Shown here: positions 1 to 6,642 of the stretch, piece by piece
Position numbering within the stretch: position 1 is the stretch's first letter
Layout of the letters: each line of letters starts with the position of its first letter
Assembly (NCBI GenBank): GCA_964599885.1
Contig: CAZRHH010000075.1
Coordinates: 1-16,124 of the forward strand
Length of the DNA: 16,124 nucleotides
Reading direction: 5' to 3'
Source of the DNA: CAZRHH01 sp964599885
GTDB lineage: Bacteria; Chloroflexota; Dehalococcoidia; DSTF01; JACRBR01
The notes under the pieces: generated by a model
What the model was told of the DNA's origin: nothing
The model's database searches: none
The model's input: the letters and a program-made list of their open reading frames with translations, nothing else
Position numbers and translations under genes: made by a program

Positions 1-1195
1 AGATGCCGAAGGGGTAGACCCGCCGAAAGGGCGTCTCGGGCGCCGCCGCGCCGTGGGCCGCGCCGGCGTCGCGCGCTCCTGAACCCGCACTGGGCGCGAA
101 ACTGCCGCCGCCTGCTCCGGCGCCCCCGCTTCGAAGTGGGCGCCCGCGCCCCGGCGCGCTGCTCCGCGTGTTCGTCGTGATCGGCGTCGGCATCTCGACG
201 ACGCGCACGTCGCCGTCGTCATCGAGTTCGCGTACTTCCGCGGCGATCTTGTAGCCCCGCAGCATCGCATCGACCGTTTCCGCGACATCGCCATGGACGG
301 CCACACGGTCCCAACTCTGGATTTCCACTACGACATCGAACGTCGGTGGCGCCTTGCGTTCGAGGATCGACTTCTGCGTACCGCGCCGGCGCGCTTCCTC
401 GTCGCCCAGTGTCACCGACTGAATACCGCCGACGAGATCCGCCAGCGTCGGGTTCATCATCAGATTTTCGAGTTCGGTGCCGTGCGCCGTGGCGACGAGC
501 TGCACGCCGCGCTCGGCGATGGTCCGTGCCGCGTGGGCCTCCAGTTCGGTGCCGATCTCGTCGATGACGATCACTTCCGGCATGTGATTCTCGACGGCTT
601 CGATCATCACGGAGTGCTGCAGCGCCGGCGTCGGCACCTGCATCCGCCGCGCCTGGCCGATCGCCGGGTGCGGGATGTCGCCGTCGCCCGCGATCTCGTT
701 CGACGTATCGACGATCACGACGCGTTTGTTCTCCTCGTCGGCGAGGACGCGCGCCATCTCCCGCAGCATCGTCGTCTTGCCGACGCCGGGGCGCCCGAGC
801 ATCAGCGTGCTGCGGCCTGTCTTGATCAGATCCTCGATGACGCGGATTGTGCCGAACACCGCGCGTCCAACGCGGCACGTCAGCCCGACGACGCGCCCGC
901 GGCGGTTGCGGATGCACGAGATGCGGTGCAGCGTCCGCTCGATGCCCGCGCGGTTGTCATCGCCGAACGCGCCGATGCGCGCGACGACGTAATCGATGTC
1001 CTCGTTGGTGACTTCGTTCTCAGCGAGCAGTACTTCGCGGCCGGGATAGCGCGCCTCCGGACGCCGTCCCAGGTCCATGACGATCTCCAGCAGCTCGTAG
1101 TTGTCCTCGCGCAGTTTCAGCGGGCCGCAGATATGCGGCGGCAGCGACTCCAGAAGCAGGTCGAGGTCGTCGGTGATGATACGTTGCACAGGCAC
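1..1195 (-). CDS. Ycf45/SpoIIIAA-like AAA ATPase, 3' end cut by window edge
   Basis: The minus strand is open from GTG 1195 to the window edge (about 398 codons). The protein is an AAA-type ATPase of the family that includes plastid Ycf45 and the ATPase core of sporulation protein SpoIIIAA. Visible are an N-terminal region (residues 1-110), Walker A GRPGVGKT (134-141), the family signature GDGDIPHPAIG (170-180), Walker B VIVIDE (208-213) and the conserved stretch TAHGTELENL (about 237-246). After about residue 340 comes a low-complexity Gly/Ala/Pro linker. In this family such a linker often leads to a C-terminal R3H nucleic-acid-binding domain, which would lie outside the window. An in-frame TAG at 1216-1214 (the stop of the upstream gene) bounds the start; GTG 1195 and GTG 1189 are both possible. 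Only about 20 nt separates it from the GNAT gene, so the two are probably co-transcribed. Sporulation itself is not implied. Confidence 0.9.
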   Translation of the reverse strand, partial: MPVQRIITDDLDLLLESLPPHICGPLKLREDNYELLEIVMDLGRRPEARYPGREVLLAENEVTNEDIDYVVARIGAFGDDNRAGIERTLHRISCIRNRRGRVVGLTCRVGRAVFGTIRVIEDLIKTGRSTLMLGRPGVGKTTMLREMARVLADEENKRVVIVDTSNEIAGDGDIPHPAIGQARRMQVPTPALQHSVMIEAVENHMPEVIVIDEIGTELEAHAARTIAERGVQLVATAHGTELENLMMNPTLADLVGGIQSVTLGDEEARRRGTQKSILERKAPPTFDVVVEIQSWDRVAVHGDVAETVDAMLRGYKIAAEVRELDDDGDVRVVEMPTPITTNTRSSAPGRGRPLRSGGAGAGGGSFAPSAGSGARDAGAAHGAAAPETPFRRVYPFGI

Positions 1196-1213
1196 AATCC
1201 CTAACCCGAATGT

Positions 1214-2143
1214 CTATCCGAACGTTGTCTGCACGACAGCCGGCGCGGTCTTCGCCGCCTTCACGGTTCGCACCGTGCGCCGCGCCAGCACCGTGTACGC
1301 CTCCCCCGGCTCGAAGCCGCGCTCCTGTAGCCGCGACTCGAACCCGGGCTGATGCTCCGGCGTCAGCGTGTACGCCCACTCCCGGTTCGACAGCTTCGCC
1401 AGCGCGCCGTCGATGAGATCGTCGGCAATCTCAGGCACGCCTAGCACCTCGAATCTCCCTACATCGCCGTCCCCGGCCAGCCTCAGCCAGCCCCCGACGC
1501 GATCCTCGCGGTCGATCACATACTGGGCCGTCTTGCCGAGCGTCTCTTGCGAAGCCGTCCAGTCGGCCAGCGTCGCGCCCTCTAGGCGGCGCGCGTCCTC
1601 CGGCACGACGTGGTTGTAGAGCTGAAACAACGGGTAGGCGTCGGCTTTCGAGCGTCGCCGCAGCGCCGGTGTCGCATCGCCCGGCGCATCCGCCGTGGCG
1701 ATGCGGTAGACGCGCTCGCGGCGGTACGGCGTGAATCCGGAACGCCGCGCACCCTCAATAGCGTCGCTGTCGGACGGCAATCGCAGGAAAATCTTCAACG
1801 CGCCGGACTTGCCCGCCGCCTCCGTTACCTGGTCGAGCAGGCTCAGCAGCACGCCGCCGTCATCGTCCTCGGCGTCGATCAGGCACTCGATCTCCCATGC
1901 CAATTTGCTGCCGCGTTTTCGTGCCGAAGCGAGGCCCCGGAGCCGCGCGCCCTTTACGCTGATCCACGTGTGGCGCCCCGTGGCGAAACTGAACCACTGC
2001 TCCAGCGCCGCCTCAAGTGGGTGCGGCGAATCGTCGGTGCCCAGGCGGTCGAGCGTCATCGCCTCGTTCGCGTAGACGCGGCCGTCGTACGTCACGAGTG
2101 CAGGCAGGTCCGTCGGCAGTACCGTGCGAGCGGTAGGCGTCAT
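1214..2143 (-). CDS. GNAT-family N-acetyltransferase
   Basis: A 309-residue protein from ATG 2143. The middle carries a degenerate GNAT fold: a strand with WEIECLID, then a helix with LLDQVTEAAGKSGA, a strand with LKIFLRL, and the typical end RRSGFTPYRRERVYRI. The second half (LYNHVVPEDARRLEG onward) resembles a second, more diverged GNAT-like half, so the protein may be a double-GNAT. Family members move an acyl group from acyl-CoA to an amine; the substrate cannot be told here. The frame can be extended to GTG 2170, but that codon directly abuts a TACAAT -10-like hexamer, so ATG 2143 is preferred. A purine-rich GGGGGAGGAG lies upstream, but 15 nt or more from the ATG, which is long for a Shine-Dalgarno. 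It is the first gene of a probable two-gene unit with the downstream ATPase. Confidence 0.8.
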   Translation of the reverse strand: MTPTARTVLPTDLPALVTYDGRVYANEAMTLDRLGTDDSPHPLEAALEQWFSFATGRHTWISVKGARLRGLASARKRGSKLAWEIECLIDAEDDDGGVLLSLLDQVTEAAGKSGALKIFLRLPSDSDAIEGARRSGFTPYRRERVYRIATADAPGDATPALRRRSKADAYPLFQLYNHVVPEDARRLEGATLADWTASQETLGKTAQYVIDREDRVGGWLRLAGDGDVGRFEVLGVPEIADDLIDGALAKLSNREWAYTLTPEHQPGFESRLQERGFEPGEAYTVLARRTVRTVKAAKTAPAVVQTTFG

Positions 2144-2170
2144 ATACGGGTGTGCACACTCCTCCCCCAC

Positions 2171-2176
2171 ATTGTA
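2171..2176 (-). promoter_or_regulatory. -10-like TACAAT upstream of the GNAT gene
   Basis: The minus strand reads TACAAT, 5 of 6 matches to TATAAT. A transcript starting about 7 nt downstream would have a leader of about 20 nt before ATG 2143. No convincing -35 box is visible. Confidence 0.4.
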
Positions 2177-2261
2177 TCGCGCCGCGCTGCCCCCCTGCGT
2201 GACGATTCCGCATCAGCTGGACGGCCAACACTGCCCAGCCAGCGGGGTATATACAACCACA

Positions 2262-2420
2262 GGTAGGGGCCCCGCTTGCCGGGCCCCGGTCGCTCCGCGG
2301 CCAACCCTCGACCGGCACACGACGCCAGCGCCCCACACCGTGGCGGCATAGCTTGCTATGCCGTCGTCGCGCCAGTGCGCCACACCGTGGCGGCATACTT
2401 GCTATGCCGTCGTCGCGCCG
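2262..2420 (+). repeat. Composite A-B hairpin repeat, first locus (one A, two B)
   Basis: Hairpin A (2266-2287) has arms GGGGCCCCGC and GCCGGGCCCC around TT, with one mismatch. Hairpin B (2344-2363) has perfect 9-bp arms CGGCATAGC and GCTATGCCG around TT. A second B copy (2391-2409) lacks one G of the left arm. B and its flanks form a direct repeat of about 43 bp (about 2329-2373 and 2378-2420). The same A-then-B order recurs twice near 15.5-15.7 kb. No coding sequence is visible in 2177-2497. Confidence 0.85.
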
Positions 2421-2454
2421 CGTCATGTTGATCTACACCGGCGTGCTTCAGAAG

Positions 2455-2497
2455 CCTTCCCGCTTCCCGCTTCCCGCTTCCCGCCTCCCGCTTCCCC
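2455..2497 (+). repeat. CTTCCCG heptamer array, hydrolase 3' side
   Basis: About six tandem units of the 7-mer CTTCCCG, with one CCTCCCG variant. The array ends directly at the stop codon of the alpha/beta hydrolase. A matching array lies on the 5' side of that gene in the same orientation. Confidence 0.85.
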
Positions 2498-3361
2498 TCA
2501 GGCCGGCACGCCGGCCCAATGCTCCCTAATCCGCTTCGCCAGCATCTCCGGCTGCTCCTCCGGAAAGAACAGCTTCGCGCCGGGTACCTCGATCACCCGC
2601 GTCGCGCCGGCGATCGTGTCCTTCAACCAGTACGCCCACTTCAGGTCGAAGAACGCGTCGTCCGTGCCCCAGACGATCAGCGTCGGCGCGCGCAGTTCGC
2701 GCAGCTTCGGCGTCACGCGGCTCAAATCCTCCGCCTTCAGCGCCTGCGCCCAGCGCTGGCTCGCCCGGCTCGATGCCTCAAGCTCCAGCACGGGCCGCAG
2801 GTAGAACTCCATCGTCTCGTCGCTGATCCGATCCGGATGCTTGAACGTCGTCGCGAACGACGCCCGCGCGCCGCCGAGATTGTCGAGCAGCGGGCCAAAT
2901 GCCTTCGCCAGCGCCCCCGCTTTCATCAGGTCGAACAGCGGCACGACGGCCTCTGGAAACACGTTGTCGTCGCAGTCGCAGTTCGTCAGCACCATGCTGC
3001 GGATGCGCTCTGGATGATCCGCGGCGAAGATCTGCGCGATGCCGCCGCCGCTGTCGTTGCCGATCACGTCGACCTGATCCAGATCGAGCGCGTCGCAGAA
3101 CGCCTCCAGCATCTCCGCCTGCGCCGCGAACGAAAGATCCTGATCGTCCGGCACGCGCGTCGCGCCGTGCCCCATCAGGTCGATCGCGATGCACCGGCGA
3201 TCGTCCGGCAGCGCTTCGATCACGTCGCGCCACAGATAGCCGTTCAGCAGCACGCCGTGTACGAACAGCGCGGCGGGACCCGATCCTTTCTCGACGTACG
3301 CGATCTCCCCGAACGCCGTTGTGACGGTCTTCCTCAGCGAAACGAATTCCTTGCTGTCCAT
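2498..3361 (-). CDS. Alpha/beta hydrolase with Asp at the nucleophile position and no canonical His
   Basis: The protein has 287 residues from ATG 3361, preceded by GAGGGAG at 6 nt. The frame is open to 3463, but that extension is only the translated heptamer repeat. The fold shows the HG oxyanion motif (LFVHG, 32-36), the DLMGHG turn (61-66), a nucleophile elbow VIGNDSGGG (99-107) and the acid loop VWGTDD (230-235). The elbow fits G-x-D-x-G with Asp103, as in haloalkane and fluoroacetate dehalogenases. The region that normally holds the catalytic His reads PGAKLFFPEEQPE, with Lys263-Leu264 where Gly-His is expected. Activity is therefore uncertain; His281 near the C-terminus is an unlikely substitute. 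It is divergent from a TetR regulator, the usual arrangement for a regulator and its target. The fold is confident; the substrate is unknown. Confidence 0.88.
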   Translation of the reverse strand: MDSKEFVSLRKTVTTAFGEIAYVEKGSGPAALFVHGVLLNGYLWRDVIEALPDDRRCIAIDLMGHGATRVPDDQDLSFAAQAEMLEAFCDALDLDQVDVIGNDSGGGIAQIFAADHPERIRSMVLTNCDCDDNVFPEAVVPLFDLMKAGALAKAFGPLLDNLGGARASFATTFKHPDRISDETMEFYLRPVLELEASSRASQRWAQALKAEDLSRVTPKLRELRAPTLIVWGTDDAFFDLKWAYWLKDTIAGATRVIEVPGAKLFFPEEQPEMLAKRIREHWAGVPA

Positions 3362-3412
3362 CGAGCTCCCTCGCTTTCTTTCCAAACTGTGCGTTTTCAG
3401 GGCTGCTCCTCT

Positions 3413-3461
3413 CGCATCCCGCATCCCGCTTCCCGCTTCCCGCTTCCCGCTTCCCGCTTCC
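3413..3461 (+). repeat. CTTCCCG heptamer array, hydrolase 5' side
   Basis: Two CATCCCG units followed by about five CTTCCCG units. It lies between the likely hydrolase promoter and its start codon, so it would be transcribed as a GGGAAGC-rich leader. The unit length is 7, so copy-number change would alter leader length. Confidence 0.85.
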
Positions 3462-3474
3462 AACCATTATGTGT

Positions 3475-3522
3475 ATACCTACCGATGGTATGTTATTACA
3501 TGTTGACGGTACGCAAGTCAAC
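3475..3522. promoter_or_regulatory. Putative TetR operator and divergent promoter region
   Basis: Two inverted repeats lie between the divergent hydrolase and TetR genes. One is ATACC-7 nt-GGTAT (3475-3491), which also contains TACC-GAT-GGTA. The other is GTTGAC-9 nt-GTCAAC (3502-3522). The second overlaps a plus-strand TTGACG (3503-3508), a -35-like box 18 nt before TACGCT. It also holds a minus-strand TTGACT (3521-3516) followed after 15 nt by TGTAAT. Binding by the adjacent TetR protein is an inference from position and symmetry. Confidence 0.5.
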
Positions 3523-3526
3523 CCCC

Positions 3527-3532
3527 TACGCT
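3527..3532 (+). promoter_or_regulatory. -10-like TACGCT, leaderless start of tetR-type gene
   Basis: TACGCT ends 6 nt before ATG 3539, so transcription would start at about the A of the ATG. No Shine-Dalgarno is present. Confidence 0.5.
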
Positions 3533-3538
3533 GCAACC

Positions 3539-4129
3539 ATGCCCACGCAGGCCGAACGCACCGAATCCACCCGCGCCGCCCTCATCGCCGCCGGCCGCGC
3601 GTTGTTCGCCGAACGCGGATTCGCCGCGACCTCCATCGAGGAACTCGCCGCAGCCTCCGGCATGACGCGGGGCGCCCTGTACCACCACTTCCGCGACAAG
3701 CGGGCGCTGTTCGAGGCCGTGTTCGAAGACGTCGAACGTAGTGTGATGGTCGCCGTCGCCAAGGCGAACGATCCGGCCGCCGATGCCTGGACGAACCTCG
3801 TCGCAAGCTGCAACGCGTTTCTCGACGTCTGCCTCGAGCGCGATGTCCAGCAGGTCGTGCTGATGGACGGGCCCTCGGTGCTTGGCTGGGACACCTGGCG
3901 TGAAATTGAGGAGCGCTACGCGCTCGGCGCCACCGCCGCCGCCCTTGAACGCGCGATGCACGCCGGCTTCATCGCGCCGCAACCCGCGACGCCGCTCGCC
4001 CACTTGCTGCTCGCCGCCGTCAACGAAGCCGGCCTCGTCATCGCCCGCGCCGCCGACGTCAAAGCCGCCCGCGCCGAAGTTGGCGGCGCCTTCGAAACGT
4101 TTCTTTCTGGATTACGGAAGGGCGCCTAA
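3539..4129 (+). CDS. TetR/AcrR-family transcriptional regulator
   Basis: The protein has 196 residues, normal for TetR. The N-terminus carries the classic DNA-binding domain: RAALIAAGRALFAERGFAATS, then the helix-turn-helix IEELAAASGMTRGALYHHF (about 33-51) and DKRALFEAVFED. The C-terminal ligand and dimer domain (from about residue 70) includes VVLMDGPSVLGWDTWREIEERY, common in one large TetR subgroup. The start at ATG 3539 fits the family length; longer in-frame openings run through the operator region and antisense to the hydrolase. It is probably an autoregulated repressor of itself and the divergent hydrolase, acting at the palindromes at 3475-3522. Its stop codon overlaps the stop of the convergent gene at 4126. 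The ligand is unknown. Confidence 0.93.
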   Translation: MPTQAERTESTRAALIAAGRALFAERGFAATSIEELAAASGMTRGALYHHFRDKRALFEAVFEDVERSVMVAVAKANDPAADAWTNLVASCNAFLDVCLERDVQQVVLMDGPSVLGWDTWREIEERYALGATAAALERAMHAGFIAPQPATPLAHLLLAAVNEAGLVIARAADVKAARAEVGGAFETFLSGLRKGA

Positions 4130-4902
4130 AACCGCGCCAGATCGCGGCAATCTTGCGTCGAAAACGTTCCTGACAACCCATCCCAGACGCCGCTGTCCTT
4201 CAGGACGTTGATCCGCGCATGGTGGTGGCGCGCCGAGACTACGCCCTCCCAGCGAAAACTCGTCGCGATCGGTGGTGGCGACGGCGCGGACGCAGGAGCG
4301 GGAGGCGGAAACGGACCGGCGCCGACGAACGTGCCAGGAGCGAAACCGTTATTGAACAACGAGAGATCGATCCATCGCTCCACGGATGCGCCAAGCCCGA
4401 ACTCGAACTCAGGAAGCTCGAATAGAACAGCGACCGTCCCTGATGGTTCGCACTCAAATCCCTTGATCGCGCCGCATGTGAGCGCCCGGAATGTCGCCCG
4501 GCCGAGCTCGTGCCAGCGCCCGTCAACGAGCGCGTTGATCCGGTAGTGGTGAATCTGCGCCTGGTGCAGGCCGTCAATGCTGAAGGCGCGTCCGTCGTCC
4601 TCGGTGCCGAACGGGCCGAAGCCGAGGAACGTATCCCGCGAGAAGTTGTTGTCGAACAGCGTCAGGTCGACCCAAATTTCGTCGAGCGATCCGCTGACGC
4701 CGCGCGCGTCGAGAATTTCCTTGACGTCGCCCTCGCTTGGGATGATGAACGACGCCGTCGACTGAAGCGTACCGGGCGAGCAGACGATGCGTTCGAGAAA
4801 GTTGCTCGGTTCGGCTGCCTCTGCGCGGTTCGCGGTCGCGCCGAAGAGCGCGATCGCACACACGGCGACTCCCAAGACGATGGTGGCGGAGAACTGCTTC
4901 AT
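4126..4902 (-). CDS. Secreted double-repeat protein, paralogue 1 (unknown function)
   Basis: The protein has 258 residues. It opens with a clear signal peptide: positively charged MKQ, a hydrophobic core of about 15 residues, and cleavage likely after AEA (about residue 30). The mature part contains two copies of one domain. Each begins with a Cys (RIVC; FEC), passes through a W-[IV]-D-L-[TS]-L-F-x-N-x-F...T-F-[LV]-G-x-GPF block, then an R-[IV]-N-x-L strand, and ends with a Cys (ALTC; TQDC). The four cysteines could form one disulfide per repeat. A Pro/Ala/Ser-rich loop (PFPPPAPASAPSPPP) sits in the second repeat. I recognise no known family. A close paralogue lies 100 bp upstream on the same strand. 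ATG 4902 has no Shine-Dalgarno but TACCAT lies 7 nt upstream. Confidence 0.85.
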   Translation of the reverse strand: MKQFSATIVLGVAVCAIALFGATANRAEAAEPSNFLERIVCSPGTLQSTASFIIPSEGDVKEILDARGVSGSLDEIWVDLTLFDNNFSRDTFLGFGPFGTEDDGRAFSIDGLHQAQIHHYRINALVDGRWHELGRATFRALTCGAIKGFECEPSGTVAVLFELPEFEFGLGASVERWIDLSLFNNGFAPGTFVGAGPFPPPAPASAPSPPPIATSFRWEGVVSARHHHARINVLKDSGVWDGLSGTFSTQDCRDLARF

Positions 4903-4909
4903 CTCGGCG

Positions 4910-4915
4910 ATGGTA
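4910..4915 (-). promoter_or_regulatory. -10-like TACCAT, leaderless start of paralogue 1
   Basis: The minus strand reads TACCAT, then 7 nt, then ATG 4902. This suggests the downstream paralogue has its own promoter rather than relying on read-through. Confidence 0.4.
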
Positions 4916-5002
4916 TGCCGTGTTTGTTCGGATTAGCAACCACCCAGTCTTCGACTTGCGACGTTGATCTCGCTCGGGTTCCGAAGACGATTCGGCGACG
5001 AA

Positions 5003-5785
5003 CTAAAACCGCGCCAGATCCCGGCAGTCCGGCGTCAGGAACGAGCCGAACGAGCGCTGATCCCAGATCCCACGATCGTTCAGCACGTTCACCCGGAAGA
5101 AGTGCATGCGCGCCGAGATGATGCCCTCCCACCGGTACAACGTAACGCTCGGCGGTGGTGACGGCTGCGATGCCGGCACCGGCGGCGGAAACGGCCCGAC
5201 GCCGAGGAACGTGCCGCGCGGGAAGCCGTTGTTGAACAACGACAGATCGAGCCACGACTCGATCGCGCGTCCCGGCGCAAGCGTGAACGCCGGCAGCTCG
5301 AACAGCACGTCGACCGTGCCCGACGCCGCGTCGCACTCCATCTGTCGGACCGTATTGCAGTCCGGCGTCCCGAACGCCGCGCGCCCAAGCTCGTGCCAGC
5401 GTCCGTCCACCAGCGCGTTCAACCGGTAATAGTGGATCTGGTACTGGTTCAGGCCTTCCAAGGCGAACGCGCGCGCGTCCTCATCGGCGCCGAACGGCCC
5501 AAACCCCAGGAACGTCCCGCGTGCGAAGTTGTTGTCGAACAGCGTCAGGTCGATCCACATCTCGTCGAGCGATCCATCAACGCCGCGTGCGTCGAGAATA
5601 TCCTCGACATCGCCCTCGCTTGGCACGACGAACGACGCCGTCGATTCGCCCGTCGCTATATTGCAGACGACCCGTTCGAGAAAGTTGCTCGGTTCGGCGG
5701 CCTCTGCGCGGCGAGCGTTTACGCCGAGCAGCGCGAGCGCGCAGATGGCGACGGCTGATATCGTGGTGGCCAAGTATCGTTTCAT
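5003..5785 (-). CDS. Secreted double-repeat protein, paralogue 2 (unknown function)
   Basis: The protein has 260 residues with a signal peptide (MKRYLATT, hydrophobic core, cleavage after AEA near residue 30). It matches the downstream paralogue over its whole length, including AEAAEPSNFLER, DGRWHELGRA and the identical C-terminus DCRDLARF. Internally, repeat 1 (MWIDLTLFDNNFARGTFLG) aligns with repeat 2 (SWLDLSLFNNGFPRGTFLG). Each repeat starts and ends with a Cys (VVC and TPDC; MEC and TPDC). The short beta-strand-like blocks suggest a beta-sandwich, but that is an inference. No enzyme motif is seen. An adhesive, matrix or ligand-binding role outside the membrane is possible but not shown. 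The start at ATG 5785 is supported by TACGCT 6 nt upstream and the fit of the signal peptide. Confidence 0.85.
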   Translation of the reverse strand: MKRYLATTISAVAICALALLGVNARRAEAAEPSNFLERVVCNIATGESTASFVVPSEGDVEDILDARGVDGSLDEMWIDLTLFDNNFARGTFLGFGPFGADEDARAFALEGLNQYQIHYYRLNALVDGRWHELGRAAFGTPDCNTVRQMECDAASGTVDVLFELPAFTLAPGRAIESWLDLSLFNNGFPRGTFLGVGPFPPPVPASQPSPPPSVTLYRWEGIISARMHFFRVNVLNDRGIWDQRSFGSFLTPDCRDLARF

Positions 5786-5791
5786 GCATGA

Positions 5792-5797
5792 AGCGTA
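5792..5797 (-). promoter_or_regulatory. -10-like TACGCT, leaderless start of paralogue 2
   Basis: The minus strand reads TACGCT, 6 nt, ATG 5785. This is the same hexamer and spacing as at the TetR gene. No Shine-Dalgarno is present. Confidence 0.5.
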
Positions 5798-5862
5798 ATG
5801 CTACGCGCTGTCAGCATGATCGCAGCGTCCGCCGCGCGACGTTGCGGCGACGTGTCAGCGCG

Positions 5863-6501
5863 TCATTTTGTGGCCGCAACGCGTTCGTCGCGGTACGTCT
5901 GCGCCAGATTCGCCAGCAACGCGTGAAACCGCACGTCACCCGTCAGCTCTGGATGGAACGACGTGGCCATCAGCCGCCCCTCGCGCGCCGCGACGATCGA
6001 TCCGTCATCGAGCGACGCCAGCACCTCGACACCGCCGCCGGCCCGCTCGATCACGGGCGCCCGAATGAAGATCGCGTGGAACGGCGGCGCGCCAAACGCA
6101 TCGACGTTCAGATCAGCCTCGAAACTGTCGACCTGCCGCCCGAACGCGTTCCGCCGCACGTCGATATCCATCAACCCCAGGCTCGGCCGGTCAAGATCCG
6201 GCGGCTGGTTCGCCAACATGATCGCGCCGGCGCACGTCCCCCAGATCGGCATCCCGCCCAGCCCGCAGCGCCGGATCGGTTCGCGCATCGCGTAAATGTC
6301 CAGCAGCCGCGCGATCGTCGTACTCTCGCCGCCCGGAATGATCAGCGCGTCAATGCCCCCGAGCTGCTCCGGCAGCCGCACTTCGACCGACCCGGCGCCC
6401 ACCGCTTCGAGCGCGGCAACATGCTCCGCAAAGTCCCCCTGTAGCGCCAACACGCCCACGATCGGGCCGCCCGTTTCGAGATTCTCCGTATCCAATTCCA
6501 T
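5863..6501 (-). CDS. pdxT: Pyridoxal 5'-phosphate synthase glutaminase subunit PdxT
   Basis: This is the class-I glutamine amidotransferase subunit that splits glutamine and channels ammonia to PdxS, which builds PLP from a pentose phosphate and a triose phosphate. The 212-residue protein shows VGVLALQGDFAEH (15-27), GGEST (57-61), the nucleophile Cys90 in GTCAGA, and the partner His183 and Glu185 in FHPEL. All catalytic residues are intact. About 13 residues precede the usual PdxT N-terminus; GTG 6459 is an alternative start giving a standard-length protein, but TAGGCT lies 7 nt before ATG 6501 and supports the longer form. PdxS, often adjacent, is not in this window, so it must be encoded elsewhere. 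Confidence 0.95.
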   Translation of the reverse strand: MELDTENLETGGPIVGVLALQGDFAEHVAALEAVGAGSVEVRLPEQLGGIDALIIPGGESTTIARLLDIYAMREPIRRCGLGGMPIWGTCAGAIMLANQPPDLDRPSLGLMDIDVRRNAFGRQVDSFEADLNVDAFGAPPFHAIFIRAPVIERAGGGVEVLASLDDGSIVAAREGRLMATSFHPELTGDVRFHALLANLAQTYRDERVAATK

Positions 6502-6508
6502 GATATTC

Positions 6509-6514
6509 AGCCTA
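6509..6514 (-). promoter_or_regulatory. -10-like TAGGCT, leaderless start of pdxT
   Basis: The minus strand reads TAGGCT, 7 nt, ATG 6501. No Shine-Dalgarno precedes this ATG. Confidence 0.4.
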
Positions 6515-6558
6515 TCATGCGTTCACCCGCGCGACCGCGCGTATTCTCAACCATGGTA

Positions 6559-6582
6559 GTGGCCCCGCTTGCCGGGCCCCGG
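6559..6582 (+). repeat. Solo copy of hairpin A
   Basis: This copy matches hairpin A of the composite repeat (right arm GCCGGGCCCC after TT), with one G-to-T change in the left arm. It lies between divergent pdxT and the ABM-like gene. No B hairpin follows. Confidence 0.8.
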
Positions 6583-6642
6583 CGTGTCATGCACGCTGCT
6601 ACAAGTGACGTGCAAGCTCGTTGTCCACAAGGAGCCACAACC

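Noticed and set aside
219..1204. Long open frames at 219-917 (minus, other frame) and 293-1204 (plus)
   Set aside because: They are shadows of the Ycf45-like ATPase. Their translations are Arg/Asp-rich without motifs, while the chosen minus frame shows Walker A, Walker B and family blocks and stays open to the edge.
1214..2170. GTG 2170 as start of the GNAT gene
   Set aside because: It abuts the -10-like TACAAT, so a transcript from that promoter would not include it; ATG 2143 is preferred but not proven.
3362..3463. N-terminal extension of the alpha/beta hydrolase (EAGSGKREAGSG...)
   Set aside because: It is the translation of the CTTCCCG array. ATG 3361 has a good Shine-Dalgarno and gives the normal family start.
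2519..3538. Open frame on the plus strand upstream of TetR
   Set aside because: Antisense to the hydrolase, with no motif; TetR homology begins only at ATG 3539.
5521..6444. A 307-codon plus-strand frame
   Set aside because: It overlaps PdxT and paralogue 2 in antisense and is Arg/Pro/His-rich, a typical GC-rich shadow.
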